From Ruminococcus sp. CAG:254 (GTDB taxonomy: Bacteria; Bacillota; Clostridia; Oscillospirales; Ruminococcaceae), in the NCBI GenBank assembly GCA_000433635.1, contig HF997942.1, positions 1 through 33,023 on the forward strand: a stretch of 33,023 nt of DNA. Direction: 5' to 3'. The position numbers and the translations under genes were made by a program. The notes beneath the pieces were generated by a model. It ran no database searches and had not been told where the DNA came from. It was given only the letters and a program-made list of their open reading frames with translations. Below, piece after piece: positions 22,850 through 31,130 of the stretch. The stretch's first letter is position 1. Each line of letters begins with the position of its first letter.

Positions 22850-22935
22850 ACAAGGATTTGACGAATCCGGTAACTCTGTCTGATGCAGCAATGATGAGAT
22901 GCATCACTGGTTTCCCTTCTTTAAAAAGGAAATAA
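22849..22935 (+). pseudogene. Remnant of a second dockerin
   Basis: Directly after the stop codon, in another frame, the sequence reads NKDLTNPVTLSDAAMM, resembling NKYLAGQVTLSDAAMI inside the preceding dockerin. In DNA, 22869-22895 equals 22702-22728 at 26 of 27 positions, and similarity extends about 20 bp further left at lower identity. It is a fragment of a duplicated dockerin. Confidence 0.75.
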
Positions 22936-22954
22936 AACAAAACACATAAAAACG

Positions 22955-22992
22955 ACCGCTGTACATCAAAACGATGTGCAGCGGTTTTTTTG
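22955..22992. terminator. Bidirectional terminator between dockerin-protein gene and sigE
   Basis: ACCGCTGTACATC (22955-22967) pairs with GATGTGCAGCGGT (22973-22985) with one mismatch, followed by T7. The A-rich left flank could serve the minus strand. Confidence 0.85.
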
Positions 22993-22993
22993 G

Positions 22994-23698
22994 TTATTGG
23001 TTGAATTGTTGTAATGTGCCTCTGAGTTTTCGGATAATTTTCTTTTCCAGACGGGAGATATAAGATTGCGAAATTCCAATTGCCTGAGCGACTTCTTTCT
23101 GTGTCTTTTCTTTTCCATCCACCAGCCCGAACCGTAACTCCATAATTTCCCGTTCCCGTGTGCCCAGTTCTGAAACCGCTGAGCGGAGCAGTTCCCGTTC
23201 TGATTCCTGTTCGATGTTTCGACTGACTACATCGGCATCTGTTCCCAGAATATCCGAGAGCAGCAGTTCGTTTCCGTCCCAGTCAATGTTCAAGGGTTCA
23301 TCAATGGAAACTTCTCCTCGGTATTGCGTTGCCTTTCGCAGGAACATCAGAATTTCATTTTCAATGCACCGGGAAGCATAGGTTGCAAGTTTGATTTTCT
23401 TCGTGGGGCAGAAGGTGTTCACCGCTTTAATCAGCCCGATCGTACCAATGGAAATCAGGTCTTCCAGACCAATGCCAGTGGATTCAAATTTCTTTGCAAT
23501 GTAGACCACCAACCGGAGATTGTGGACAATGAGCTGTTCTCGGGCATCCGTGTTGCCGTTCGCCAGTGCCTCCAGCATCGCCCGTTCCTCCGGAGCAGAG
23601 AGCGGCGGCGGTAACGTATCCGCTCCGTGAATGTAGTGCATCTGTCCCGAACAAAGCCAGAATTGCAGCTGCCGCAAAAATTGCAGCAAAGATTTCAT
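22994..23698 (-). CDS. sigE: Sporulation sigma factor SigE (pro-sigma-E)
   Basis: The early mother-cell sigma factor of sporulation, made as an inactive precursor. 234 residues. A hydrophobic pro-sequence of about 25 residues (MKSLLQFLRQLQFWLC) precedes region 2 (NLRLVVYIAKKFESTGIGLE, then DLISIGTIGLIKAV and the -10-binding TYASRCIENEILMFLR). Region 4 ends with an HTH, TQKEVAQAIGISQSYISRLE. AAAGGAG stands 8 nt before the ATG. It is preceded by its processing protease gene spoIIGA, as in spore-formers. Presence does not prove that this strain sporulates. Confidence 0.94.
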   Translation of the reverse strand: MKSLLQFLRQLQFWLCSGQMHYIHGADTLPPPLSAPEERAMLEALANGNTDAREQLIVHNLRLVVYIAKKFESTGIGLEDLISIGTIGLIKAVNTFCPTKKIKLATYASRCIENEILMFLRKATQYRGEVSIDEPLNIDWDGNELLLSDILGTDADVVSRNIEQESERELLRSAVSELGTREREIMELRFGLVDGKEKTQKEVAQAIGISQSYISRLEKKIIRKLRGTLQQFNQ

Positions 23699-23729
23699 AA
23701 GGCAAACTCCTTTCTACGCACATAGACCG

Positions 23730-24545
23730 TTAAATCGTTTGCAGGAGGTTGGGGTGAAAAATTGCCTGCTCCTGTGCATCTGCCAGCCCAATGCGGGCAG
23801 CAACCTGCTGTCTTGCTCCCGTTGTTTCATTTTGCAGCAGCACTTCATCCGCCTGAAAAACCGGCATCAAACTTGTGCCGGATACTGTCCCATAGGGAAC
23901 ATAGTGGTAGTGCCGCTGTTTTTTCTGGCATTGCGGCAGCAGGTCAGAAAATGCCTGTCGGCTGCAAACAATGATGGGCAAGCCGCTGTATGGGTCAACC
24001 AAGTTGTTTCCGGTGTCTGCCAGTCCCGTTTGTATCCGAGTTTCTGAGCCGATGCGAATATAGACCCGATAGGGAACATCGGTGTGTCGGCATCGCATCC
24101 GGACAGCATGCCAGAGTCGCAGAACTCCATATGCCAATAGCGTGCAGAAAATACAGACCGGAAGAGAAAGCTGCAGGTAAAAGCATTGATTGCCCAGAAA
24201 AATCCGGCGGCTGTTGGTGCTCTGCTGAAGAAACATCAGGAAGCCTGCAAAGAGCATACTGCAACAGAAAAACCAAATGGTTTGCCGCAGCATGGTTCGG
24301 CGAGAAAGTCCGAAACAAAGCACCCCGTTCATGCCGGCAGCTGTTCCCAGCCGAATCAATAGGTTGACTGCCAAGGGCAGGGGCGGTAGGAGGATGACCA
24401 GTGCAGAGAAACTGCCCAGCAGAGCACTGAGCAGGCAGCGTGGAATCCGGCAAGGCGTGTGCGTGAGAAATGCCGTTCCCCGCAGAAGAAAATAGTTGAC
24501 ACAGAAGTTGAAGAAGAGCAAAACGTCAATATAAATGGTTTGCAT
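23730..24545 (-). CDS. spoIIGA: Sigma-E processing peptidase SpoIIGA
   Basis: Membrane aspartic protease that cleaves pro-sigma-E after signalling from the forespore. 271 residues from ATG 24545. About five N-terminal membrane helices (MQTIYIDVLLFFNFCVNYFL and on) are followed by a soluble domain with the catalytic DTGN (GLADTGNNLVDPYSGLP). The upstream in-frame extension lacks similarity and crosses the predicted promoter. It lies 31 nt before sigE. The promoter has a Spo0A box. Confidence 0.92.
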   Translation of the reverse strand: MQTIYIDVLLFFNFCVNYFLLRGTAFLTHTPCRIPRCLLSALLGSFSALVILLPPLPLAVNLLIRLGTAAGMNGVLCFGLSRRTMLRQTIWFFCCSMLFAGFLMFLQQSTNSRRIFLGNQCFYLQLSLPVCIFCTLLAYGVLRLWHAVRMRCRHTDVPYRVYIRIGSETRIQTGLADTGNNLVDPYSGLPIIVCSRQAFSDLLPQCQKKQRHYHYVPYGTVSGTSLMPVFQADEVLLQNETTGARQQVAARIGLADAQEQAIFHPNLLQTI

Positions 24546-24567
24546 TGCAATCACCGCCTGTCTTTTG

Positions 24568-24601
24568 ATTATAGCACAGAGCAGGGGAAAATGCTGTCGA
24601 A
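24568..24601 (-). promoter_or_regulatory. spoIIGA promoter with Spo0A box
   Basis: Minus strand: TGC-TATAAT (-10 at 24573-24568) lies 23 bp before the ATG. No good -35 is present. Instead a perfect 0A box TGTCGAA (plus strand 24595-24601) covers about -34 to -40. This parallels spoIIG promoters, which depend on Spo0A~P at the -35 region. Confidence 0.65.
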
Positions 24602-24615
24602 AGTAAGTTTGCAGC

Positions 24616-24654
24616 TGAAAAAAACACAGCCCCACAAATAATTGCAGGGCTGCG
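24616..24654 (-). terminator. Terminator of the ECF sigma/anti-sigma operon
   Basis: Minus strand: CAGCCC (24653-24648) pairs with GGGCTG (24632-24627), followed by a T-rich tract. It lies about 40 bp after the anti-sigma gene and before the spoIIGA promoter. Confidence 0.7.
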
Positions 24655-24696
24655 AATGAAAAATAAATGGAGAAAGATGAGAAAGTAAAACAGCTG

Positions 24697-26490
24697 TTAT
24701 TCTGCTGCTGTTAATGGGATAATCGTTTGGTCAACTTTGAGATAAGTAACGGCGTTCGGGTCAATCGGCTGGGGGAGGTCAAATTCTAACCATCCTGTGC
24801 CATCCAAGTTGTGAGAAACGCCGTATCCGGCAGATAATCCACCTTTTCCGCTCTGTAAATCAACGGCGGACACCATTGTACCGTCTGCTAAAATCACAGA
24901 AACGGATTCTGGCTGTGTTACAAGATCTCTATCCATTTTTCCAGCCAGTTTGATATGAGAAGGATAGCAGGTGACTTGCTGAATATGGAAAACTTGATAA
25001 GTCTTTTGAATTTCAACATAGTGTTTCCAAATGCCATCCGCAGTATAGGTGACACTCGGAATGGTCTGGATGTTGTCCAAGTGGAATGCAACTGTGCCAA
25101 GCGTGCTGTCGTCAGACGTTTTCAGGGCAAATGCTACATCTGCTTGCTGGTTCAAAAATGCATCCATCTGTATTTTGCAGGTGAAAGTATAAGTACCATC
25201 TGTTTGCTGTTCAGAATAGGCATACACCGTGTTCAGCGATTCAGAGCTTAGCAATTCAGAAAGAGGCTTGTTGTCGATGCTCAAGCTGCATACATCAATG
25301 ATAAACATTGTTTCTTCCGGCAACATATCCGGCTGATTTGGAGCAAGATTCAGCACCATTGCAAGATTTGTTCCATCGCTGAGCACACCAAGCGGTGTGA
25401 CGGTAAAGTCATCCATGCCTGTCGTCGTGAAATTGGAAATAGTCGCTACCATAGAAGCAGGGTCAAGAATGGTATTGTCTGCTTTGGCAGTCAGTGGAAT
25501 GGTGACATCATCCATTTGAATGGCAGTGGCTGCGGTTGGGTCAATGGGCTTTTCCAGATAGAGGAATTGTTCTACCTGTGTCAGGTCTTCAGTGACAATG
25601 CCATGATTGCGATAACCGCTTGTCATGTATTCTCCAGCAACAGTGCTGCCGTCTTTCAAGATGACCGATACTTGTTTTGCGGAGTTGGTTTGATTGTCTG
25701 CTGTGCCGTCAATGGTCAGTGTCAGCGGTTGTAAGACAACTTGTTCGACATTGAGAAAACCACTTGCATTGTTCCACGTTCCGGAAGCAGTGTAAACACT
25801 GGTTTGTGGTTTGTTCTGTAAGTCGATGGTGATGGAAATCGTGCCGATCGTACCGAAGTTTTGTTTGAGCGTTTCGTATTGTTCGCCCTCATACAAGATT
25901 GCCTGCATTTCTGCCTGATAGGTCATGTGGTTTTCCCATGTGCCACTATCTAAATGAATCTTGTTGGTAAATAAATAGCCATCTCCGTCCGGTCGAGTTT
26001 CCGAAGCACTGCCTTGTAAAAACTCTGTGTTTGTTTCGCCATTGAACCAGAATGTTCCGGTTTGGGAAATGGTGAAACGGTCGGTATATTTTTCTGGGTT
26101 CTCTGTTTTGGGGGTCAGATGAACGGCGTAATATAAGTTGGATTCATCTGCAAAGGCGGCAATCAGTTCTGCATCCAAATCGTCCAGATCGGCAGAAAAA
26201 GCAGAAATATTTCCGGCTTGTTGCGATGCATATTGTGCGGTTGCTGCATCATCACTGCTGTTCGGGAACAGCTGATGAATCCAGTTTGTACCCTGAATGG
26301 CAGAAACGGAAACCATACCGATGACGCTTATGCAAGCGGCAATCGCAACACCAGCAATCACGTTGCGTTTCCAAGTTCTGCGAGTTGGAACGGGGCTGGC
26401 GTTGTGTGCAATTTGTTCTAGAATCGCCTGTTCACAGCGTTCCGGCATTTGAATGCGATTCATAATTTGCTGATAACGATTCTTGTTCAT
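24697..26490 (-). CDS. Membrane anti-sigma-factor-like protein with duplicated outer domain
   Basis: 597 residues: a cytoplasmic N-terminus of about 43 residues, one membrane helix (about 44-66, VIAGVAIAACISVIGMVSV), then a long extracytoplasmic part. This layout, directly behind an ECF sigma gene, matches DUF4179-type anti-sigma regulators of Firmicutes. The outer part contains two related blocks. Each begins YTA.G.W, has VSVILxDG and ends with IDPxA.........IPLTA; the first ends at about residue 340 and the second at the C-terminus. AGGGAGG precedes ATG 26490, which lies 59 bp inside the sigma gene. It probably senses an envelope signal; none is identifiable. Confidence 0.78.
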   Translation of the reverse strand: MNKNRYQQIMNRIQMPERCEQAILEQIAHNASPVPTRRTWKRNVIAGVAIAACISVIGMVSVSAIQGTNWIHQLFPNSSDDAATAQYASQQAGNISAFSADLDDLDAELIAAFADESNLYYAVHLTPKTENPEKYTDRFTISQTGTFWFNGETNTEFLQGSASETRPDGDGYLFTNKIHLDSGTWENHMTYQAEMQAILYEGEQYETLKQNFGTIGTISITIDLQNKPQTSVYTASGTWNNASGFLNVEQVVLQPLTLTIDGTADNQTNSAKQVSVILKDGSTVAGEYMTSGYRNHGIVTEDLTQVEQFLYLEKPIDPTAATAIQMDDVTIPLTAKADNTILDPASMVATISNFTTTGMDDFTVTPLGVLSDGTNLAMVLNLAPNQPDMLPEETMFIIDVCSLSIDNKPLSELLSSESLNTVYAYSEQQTDGTYTFTCKIQMDAFLNQQADVAFALKTSDDSTLGTVAFHLDNIQTIPSVTYTADGIWKHYVEIQKTYQVFHIQQVTCYPSHIKLAGKMDRDLVTQPESVSVILADGTMVSAVDLQSGKGGLSAGYGVSHNLDGTGWLEFDLPQPIDPNAVTYLKVDQTIIPLTAAE

Positions 26491-26965
26491 AAAAATCCCT
26501 CCCTTGTTCCGTGAGTGCCAATTTTAATTTCTTTCTGGCACGGGCAAGCTGCGTTTGAATGGTTGAGATTTTACGGCCAGTCAAGTCGGCAATCTCTTGA
26601 ATGGAATATTCCTCGTAATAATAGAGCAAGATGACAATGCGGTATCGTTCCGGCAGTGCAAACACTTCTTCATAGAGCAGGTTGTCGGTCGGGTCGGAGA
26701 ACAGCTCCGGAATTTCTTTATAGTCTGCTCTCCGGTTGTACCAGACGGATTTCCGGAGGTTGTGGCAGGCGTTGAGGGTCACTCGAATCAGCCACGCTTT
26801 TTCCAGACCAGCATCTGTGAAGGGCTTGGATAGTTGGTAGAATTTCAGGAACGTTTCTTGTGACACATCTTCTGCATCAGCGGTGTTGCGGAGATAGGTA
26901 TAGGCAATGCGGTAAACCATGTCTTTGTATTGTTGGAGTTTCTGTTGAAATGTGGATTTGTCCAT
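26432..26965 (-). CDS. ECF-type RNA polymerase sigma factor
   Basis: 177 residues with sigma-70 region 2 (YKDMVYRIAYTYLRNTADAE, then DVSQETFLKF) and region 4 (LPERYRIVILLYYYEEYSIQ, then EIADLTGRKISTIQTQLARARKKL). ATG 26965 is preferred because AAAGGAG abuts the other ATG (26974) with no spacer. A 59-bp overlap couples it to the anti-sigma-like gene. The upstream region (26984-27039) has inverted and direct repeats that may be its autoregulated promoter. Confidence 0.92.
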   Translation of the reverse strand: MDKSTFQQKLQQYKDMVYRIAYTYLRNTADAEDVSQETFLKFYQLSKPFTDAGLEKAWLIRVTLNACHNLRKSVWYNRRADYKEIPELFSDPTDNLLYEEVFALPERYRIVILLYYYEEYSIQEIADLTGRKISTIQTQLARARKKLKLALTEQGRDFYEQESLSANYESHSNAGTL

Positions 26966-27123
26966 GTTGTTCATCTCCTTTTATGGGATTCAGAAGTACT
27001 TCACCCTAATAACAATTCAACCCTATAAAAAATCCCATTGTGCAGAAAAATTTTTTTGCGAGGGAAAACAGGGGGTGAAATCTGTGAAAAACAGCGAAAT
27101 TTCTGAATATTTTCCGAAAACCA

Positions 27124-27152
27124 TTGCAATTGACACGGATTTATAGTATAAT
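27124..27152 (+). promoter_or_regulatory. Promoter of prfB
   Basis: TTGCAA (27124-27129), a 17-bp spacer and TATAAT (27147-27152), 61 bp before the prfB start. Confidence 0.7.
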
Positions 27153-27213
27153 AAAAATTGTATGTGTAAGCACAAACGGTTTATTGAGTGATTTGAAAAG
27201 AGAGGTTGACACT

Positions 27214-28332
27214 ATGGTTTTATTAGATGAATTGCGTGTAACCATGTCCGACTATCAGAAAGATATGGATGAGTTGTACGAAGTATTGGGCGTTGCGGCT
27301 GCAACAGAACGCTACAATGTATTACAGGAAGAAATTGCAAAAGAAGGATTCTGGGATGATCTGGAACATTCTCAGAAAGTGTTGCAGGAATCCAAGACAC
27401 TGGAAAACCGCATCAACTCCTATAAGAAGATGCAGTCAGAATTGGAAGATATTATTACGCTGATTGAACTTTCCATCGAAGAGGGCGAAACAGAAAGCAC
27501 ACCGGATATGAATGCAGAATGCGACGCTTTTATTAAGAAGCTGGAAGAAATGAAATTGGCATCTCTGCTCACCGGAGAATATGACCACTCCAATGCGATT
27601 TTGACCTTCCACGCCGGAGCAGGCGGAACAGAAGCACAGGACTGGGCAGAAATGCTCTATCGGATGTATAACCGCTGGGCAGAACGGCATCATTTTAAGG
27701 TAACGACATTGGATTATCTGGATGGCGATGAAGCCGGCTTGAAGAGTGCCTCCATTTTGATTGAGGGCGAAAATGCCTATGGATTCCTGAAGTCAGAATC
27801 GGGCGTGCATCGTCTGGTTCGGGTATCTCCGTTCGATGCCTCCGGCAGACGGCACACTTCGTTCTCCGCAGTGGAAGTCATGCCGGAAATTGATGACAAC
27901 ATGGAAGTAGACATTCGTCCGGAAGATATTAAGATGGATGTATTCCGTTCCAGCGGTGCGGGCGGTCAGCACATCAACAAGACCAGTTCTGCGGTTCGGT
28001 TGACGCACTTGCCAACGGGCATTGTTGTTTCCTGTCAGACACAGAGAAGCCAGTTCCAGAACAAGGAATATGCAATGAAGATGTTGAAGTCCAAGTTGGT
28101 GGAAATCAAGGAACGGGAACACCTCGATAAAATCGCCGACATCAAGGGCGTGCAGAAAGAAATTGCATGGGGTGCACAGATTCGGTCTTATGTATTCATG
28201 CCGTATACACTGGCAAAAGACCACCGCACCAGCTTTGAAAACGGAAACATTCAAGCGGTTATGGATGGCGATTTGGATGGCTTTATCAATGCTTATCTGA
28301 AAGCCCTGTCCAGCGGAACCTTACAGAAGTAA
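27214..28332 (+). CDS. prfB: Peptide chain release factor 2
   Basis: RF2 ends translation at UGA and UAA. 372 residues from ATG 27214 (AGAGAGG upstream). The stop-codon-recognition SPF is at 205-207 and the catalytic GGQ at 250-252 (SSGAGGQHINKTSSAVR). The N-terminal coiled domain reads through the point where most prfB genes carry the CUU-UGA programmed frameshift, with no in-frame UGA, so the gene is a single continuous frame. It has its own promoter and a terminator shared with the opposing small gene. Confidence 0.95.
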   Translation: MVLLDELRVTMSDYQKDMDELYEVLGVAAATERYNVLQEEIAKEGFWDDLEHSQKVLQESKTLENRINSYKKMQSELEDIITLIELSIEEGETESTPDMNAECDAFIKKLEEMKLASLLTGEYDHSNAILTFHAGAGGTEAQDWAEMLYRMYNRWAERHHFKVTTLDYLDGDEAGLKSASILIEGENAYGFLKSESGVHRLVRVSPFDASGRRHTSFSAVEVMPEIDDNMEVDIRPEDIKMDVFRSSGAGGQHINKTSSAVRLTHLPTGIVVSCQTQRSQFQNKEYAMKMLKSKLVEIKEREHLDKIADIKGVQKEIAWGAQIRSYVFMPYTLAKDHRTSFENGNIQAVMDGDLDGFINAYLKALSSGTLQK

Positions 28333-28361
28333 ATTCTGAACATACAAAAACATCGAAATAG

Positions 28362-28401
28362 AAAAAGACTGTCGCAGGAAATGAAAAGCGGCAGTCTTTT
28401 T
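28362..28401. terminator. Bidirectional terminator between prfB and the small minus-strand gene
   Basis: AAAAAGACTGTCGC pairs with the segment ending GCGGCAGTCTTTTT across an 11-nt loop, with T-runs for both strands. Confidence 0.85.
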
Positions 28402-28402
28402 C

Positions 28403-28621
28403 TTACGAGTGGTCAGGCGGTGTGAGCCCATATCGTGCATAGAAAGCGGCAATGTCTGCTGGTGTTTTTACCAGTTCTGCATACCGCAATTTCTTTTCGG
28501 CAGCATCGTAAAAACCAATGGTGGTTTCGCCGGTGCAAATGCTGGATTCGATTTGGATTTGTTCCGGTGTGCAGCCGTCCGGCAGCGGTAGGATGGGCTT
28601 TTTGTGGGAAAAGAAATGCAT
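28403..28621 (-). CDS. Small conserved-looking cytoplasmic protein of unknown function
   Basis: 72 residues beginning MHFFSHKKPILPLPDGCTPE, followed by a strand-rich region and the ending AAFYARYGLTPPDHS. I do not recognise a family. It is probably a real gene: AAAGGAG stands 8 nt before ATG 28621, a near-consensus promoter lies 44 bp upstream, and a strong terminator follows. It has no signal peptide or membrane segment. Confidence 0.75.
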   Translation of the reverse strand: MHFFSHKKPILPLPDGCTPEQIQIESSICTGETTIGFYDAAEKKLRYAELVKTPADIAAFYARYGLTPPDHS

Positions 28622-28664
28622 GAAGAACGCTCCTTTCATCAGAATTGGATTGGAAATCATGAAA

Positions 28665-28693
28665 AATATAGCATAAATCGGATGTCTTGTCAA
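28665..28693 (-). promoter_or_regulatory. Promoter of the small minus-strand gene
   Basis: Minus strand: TTGACA (28693-28688), a 17-bp spacer ending in TGC, and TATATT (28670-28665). Confidence 0.75.
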
Positions 28694-28760
28694 GCAATCA
28701 GATGCAGACAGTCTTCCCAAGAACGAAAGCAGATGCTTTTTCAAACGCCCACACCAGCCC

Positions 28761-28789
28761 TTGACAATTCAACGGAAATACAGTATAAT
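28761..28789 (+). promoter_or_regulatory. Promoter of greA-lysS
   Basis: TTGACA (28761-28766), a 17-bp spacer and TATAAT (28784-28789): a full-consensus sigma-A promoter 84 bp before greA, divergent from the small-gene promoter. Confidence 0.9.
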
Positions 28790-28873
28790 AAAGGTTGTAT
28801 TTTTCGCAGATTCCCGTAGGAATCGGCGAATGGGAATGAGAACCATTATCAGGAATAAAAGGAGTCATGCAGT

Positions 28874-29344
28874 ATGGCAATGAAACAGATTTCAAAAAGC
28901 GGTTATGACAAACTGAAAGAAGAACTGGATTATCTGGTTGGCGTAAAACGTGCGGAAATGGCACAGAAACTGAAAGAAGCTCGTGCACAGGGCGACCTTT
29001 CTGAAAACGCAGAATATGATGAAGCGAAGAACGAACAGGCAATTCTCGAAGCACAGATCAAGGAAATCCAGTATACCTTGGATAACTGCGAAGTCGTAGA
29101 CGATGACAGCATTTCCTTGGATGAAGTTGGTCTGGGTTCTACCATCAAGCTGAAAAACTTCCAGAGCGGAAAAGTGGAAACCTGGCAGATTGTCAGCAGC
29201 AACGAAGCAAATTTTGCAGAACATAAGATTTCGGACGACTCTCCGATCGGAAAAGCTGCCCTCAAGAAGAAGGTTGGCGAAACATTTCAGGTATTTGCAC
29301 CAGTTGGCACATTGCTCTTTGAGGTGCTGGAAATCGGCAAGTAA
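28874..29344 (+). CDS. greA: Transcription elongation factor GreA
   Basis: GreA rescues backtracked RNA polymerase by stimulating transcript cleavage. 156 residues, the usual length. The N-terminal coiled coil contains the family signature LKEARAQGDLSENAEYDEAK, whose acidic residues reach the polymerase active site. The C-terminal FKBP-like domain includes VGLGSTIKLKNF and SPIGKAALKKKVGE. AAAGGAG precedes the ATG. lysS follows 32 nt later. Confidence 0.97.
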   Translation: MAMKQISKSGYDKLKEELDYLVGVKRAEMAQKLKEARAQGDLSENAEYDEAKNEQAILEAQIKEIQYTLDNCEVVDDDSISLDEVGLGSTIKLKNFQSGKVETWQIVSSNEANFAEHKISDDSPIGKAALKKKVGETFQVFAPVGTLLFEVLEIGK

Positions 29345-29376
29345 GTTGCCGGTAATTTAAAAGTGGAGGATCTTAC

Positions 29377-31017
29377 ATGGCACAACAGCAGAATCCGCAG
29401 CAGAACGCAGCAGCGGAAACCGAACAGGATATTAATATTTTAAAGAAGATTCGGATGGACAAGCTGGCTGAATTACAGGCAGCTGGCAACGACCCATTCA
29501 CCATTACAAAGTATGATGTCACTGCACACGCAGCAGACCTCAAGGCAGACTATGAAGCAACTGAAGCTCGCCTGAAAGAAGCTGCAAACGGTGACGAAGA
29601 AGCTTTTCAGGCAAGCTTAGAACCGCTCAAGGAACAAATCGTTTCCATCGCCGGCAGAATCATGAGCTGGAGAGATATGGGACGTGCAAACTTCATTGAT
29701 GTACGGGACGGCTCTGACCGGATTCAGGTCTATGTCCGGATGAACGACATCGGCGGTAAGGAAGCATTCAAGGAATTTAAGAAGTGGGACATTGGCGATA
29801 TTGTTGGTGTCAAGGGCTTTGTATTCCGGACGAAGAAGGGCGAAATTTCCATTCATGCACAGGAAATTACCCTGCTTTCCAAGGCACTGTTGCAGCTGCC
29901 GGAAAAGTGGCACGGTCTGAAAGATCAGGATACCCGTTACCGGAAGCGGTATCTGGACTTGATTGTTAATCCGGAAGTCAAGAACACGTTTGTTATCAGA
30001 AGCAAGATTCTGCGGGAAATCCGGAATTATCTGGACAACATCGGCTATGTAGAAGTAGAAACACCGGTTCTGCTGCCGTTGCAGATTGCTGCTGCGGCAA
30101 GACCGTTTGTGACCCATCACAATACACTGGATATGGATATGTTCCTGCGGATTGAAACCGAACTGAACTTGAAGAAGCTGATTGTTGGCGGATTTGAACG
30201 GGTTTATGAAGTCGGCAGAATTTTCCGGAACGAGGGCATGGATCCATCCCACAATCCGGAATTTACATCCATTGAAATGTATCAGGCATATACCGATTAT
30301 AAGGGTATGATGGACTTGATCGAAGATATGTACCGGACACTGGCAAAGACCATTTGCGGTAGTGACCATATTCTGTATCAGGGCGTTGAAATCGCACTGG
30401 GCGAACCGTGGGAACGGTTGACGATGGTTGAAGCAGTCAAGAAGTATGCTGGTGTCGATTACTACGAATGGGACAGCGACGAAGCTGCAAGAGCTTGTGC
30501 CAAGGAAAAGGGCGTGGAAGTCGAAGAAGGCGAACACGCTACCAAGGGTCATGTCTTGATTGCATTCTTTGATGCATTCGTAGAAGAAAACCTGATTCAG
30601 CCGACTATTATTTATGATTATCCGGTTGAAAATTCACCGCTGGCAAAGCGGAAGCCAAGCGAACCGGCATTTACAGAACGGTTTGAATACTTCATCTATG
30701 CAAGAGAAATGGGCAATGCATTCTCTGAATTGAATGACCCGATTGACCAGAAGCAGCGGTTTGAAGCACAGGTTGCTGCAAGACGGGAACTGGGCGATAT
30801 GACTGGGGAAGTAGACGAAGATTTCGTAAATGCATTGGAATATGGTCTGCCGCCAACGGGTGGTCTGGGCTTAGGTTTAGACCGTCTGGTAATGCTGTTG
30901 ACCGACAGTGCTTCCATTCGGGACGTTCTGCTGTTCCCGACCATGCGACCACTGCCGAAGAATGGACAGGAATCGGAAGAAGATGCAGACGAAGCAGAGG
31001 AAACAACCGAAGCATAA
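29377..31017 (+). CDS. lysS: Lysine--tRNA ligase, class II
   Basis: Charges tRNA-Lys with lysine. 546 residues, longer than the usual 490-500 because of an N-terminal Gln/Ala-rich leader (about 20 residues), an acidic insert before the OB-fold, and an acidic C-terminal tail. Class II motif 2 (RIFRNEGMDPSHNPEFTSIE) and motif 3 (GLGLGLDRLVMLLTD) are clear, as are MGNAFSELNDPID and LDMDMFLRIETEL. Near 229-245 it has PLQIAAAARPF where most LysRS have P-x-GGAAARPF, and RIETEL replaces the common RIAPEL. AGTGGAGG precedes the ATG. A terminator ends the greA-lysS unit. Confidence 0.95.
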   Translation: MAQQQNPQQNAAAETEQDINILKKIRMDKLAELQAAGNDPFTITKYDVTAHAADLKADYEATEARLKEAANGDEEAFQASLEPLKEQIVSIAGRIMSWRDMGRANFIDVRDGSDRIQVYVRMNDIGGKEAFKEFKKWDIGDIVGVKGFVFRTKKGEISIHAQEITLLSKALLQLPEKWHGLKDQDTRYRKRYLDLIVNPEVKNTFVIRSKILREIRNYLDNIGYVEVETPVLLPLQIAAAARPFVTHHNTLDMDMFLRIETELNLKKLIVGGFERVYEVGRIFRNEGMDPSHNPEFTSIEMYQAYTDYKGMMDLIEDMYRTLAKTICGSDHILYQGVEIALGEPWERLTMVEAVKKYAGVDYYEWDSDEAARACAKEKGVEVEEGEHATKGHVLIAFFDAFVEENLIQPTIIYDYPVENSPLAKRKPSEPAFTERFEYFIYAREMGNAFSELNDPIDQKQRFEAQVAARRELGDMTGEVDEDFVNALEYGLPPTGGLGLGLDRLVMLLTDSASIRDVLLFPTMRPLPKNGQESEEDADEAEETTEA

Positions 31018-31047
31018 GCTGCAAAAAAGAAAGATGCAGAAAAACAG

Positions 31048-31082
31048 AAGGGGTGTCATCGGAAAACGGGACACCCCTTTGT
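31048..31082 (+). terminator. Terminator of greA-lysS
   Basis: AAGGGGTGTC (31048-31057) pairs with GACACCCCTT (31070-31079), followed by a short T-run. Confidence 0.85.
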
Positions 31083-31130
31083 GCTTATATTAAATGAGAA
31101 TGAATCATTACAAGAAAAAAGGAGTCTTTT

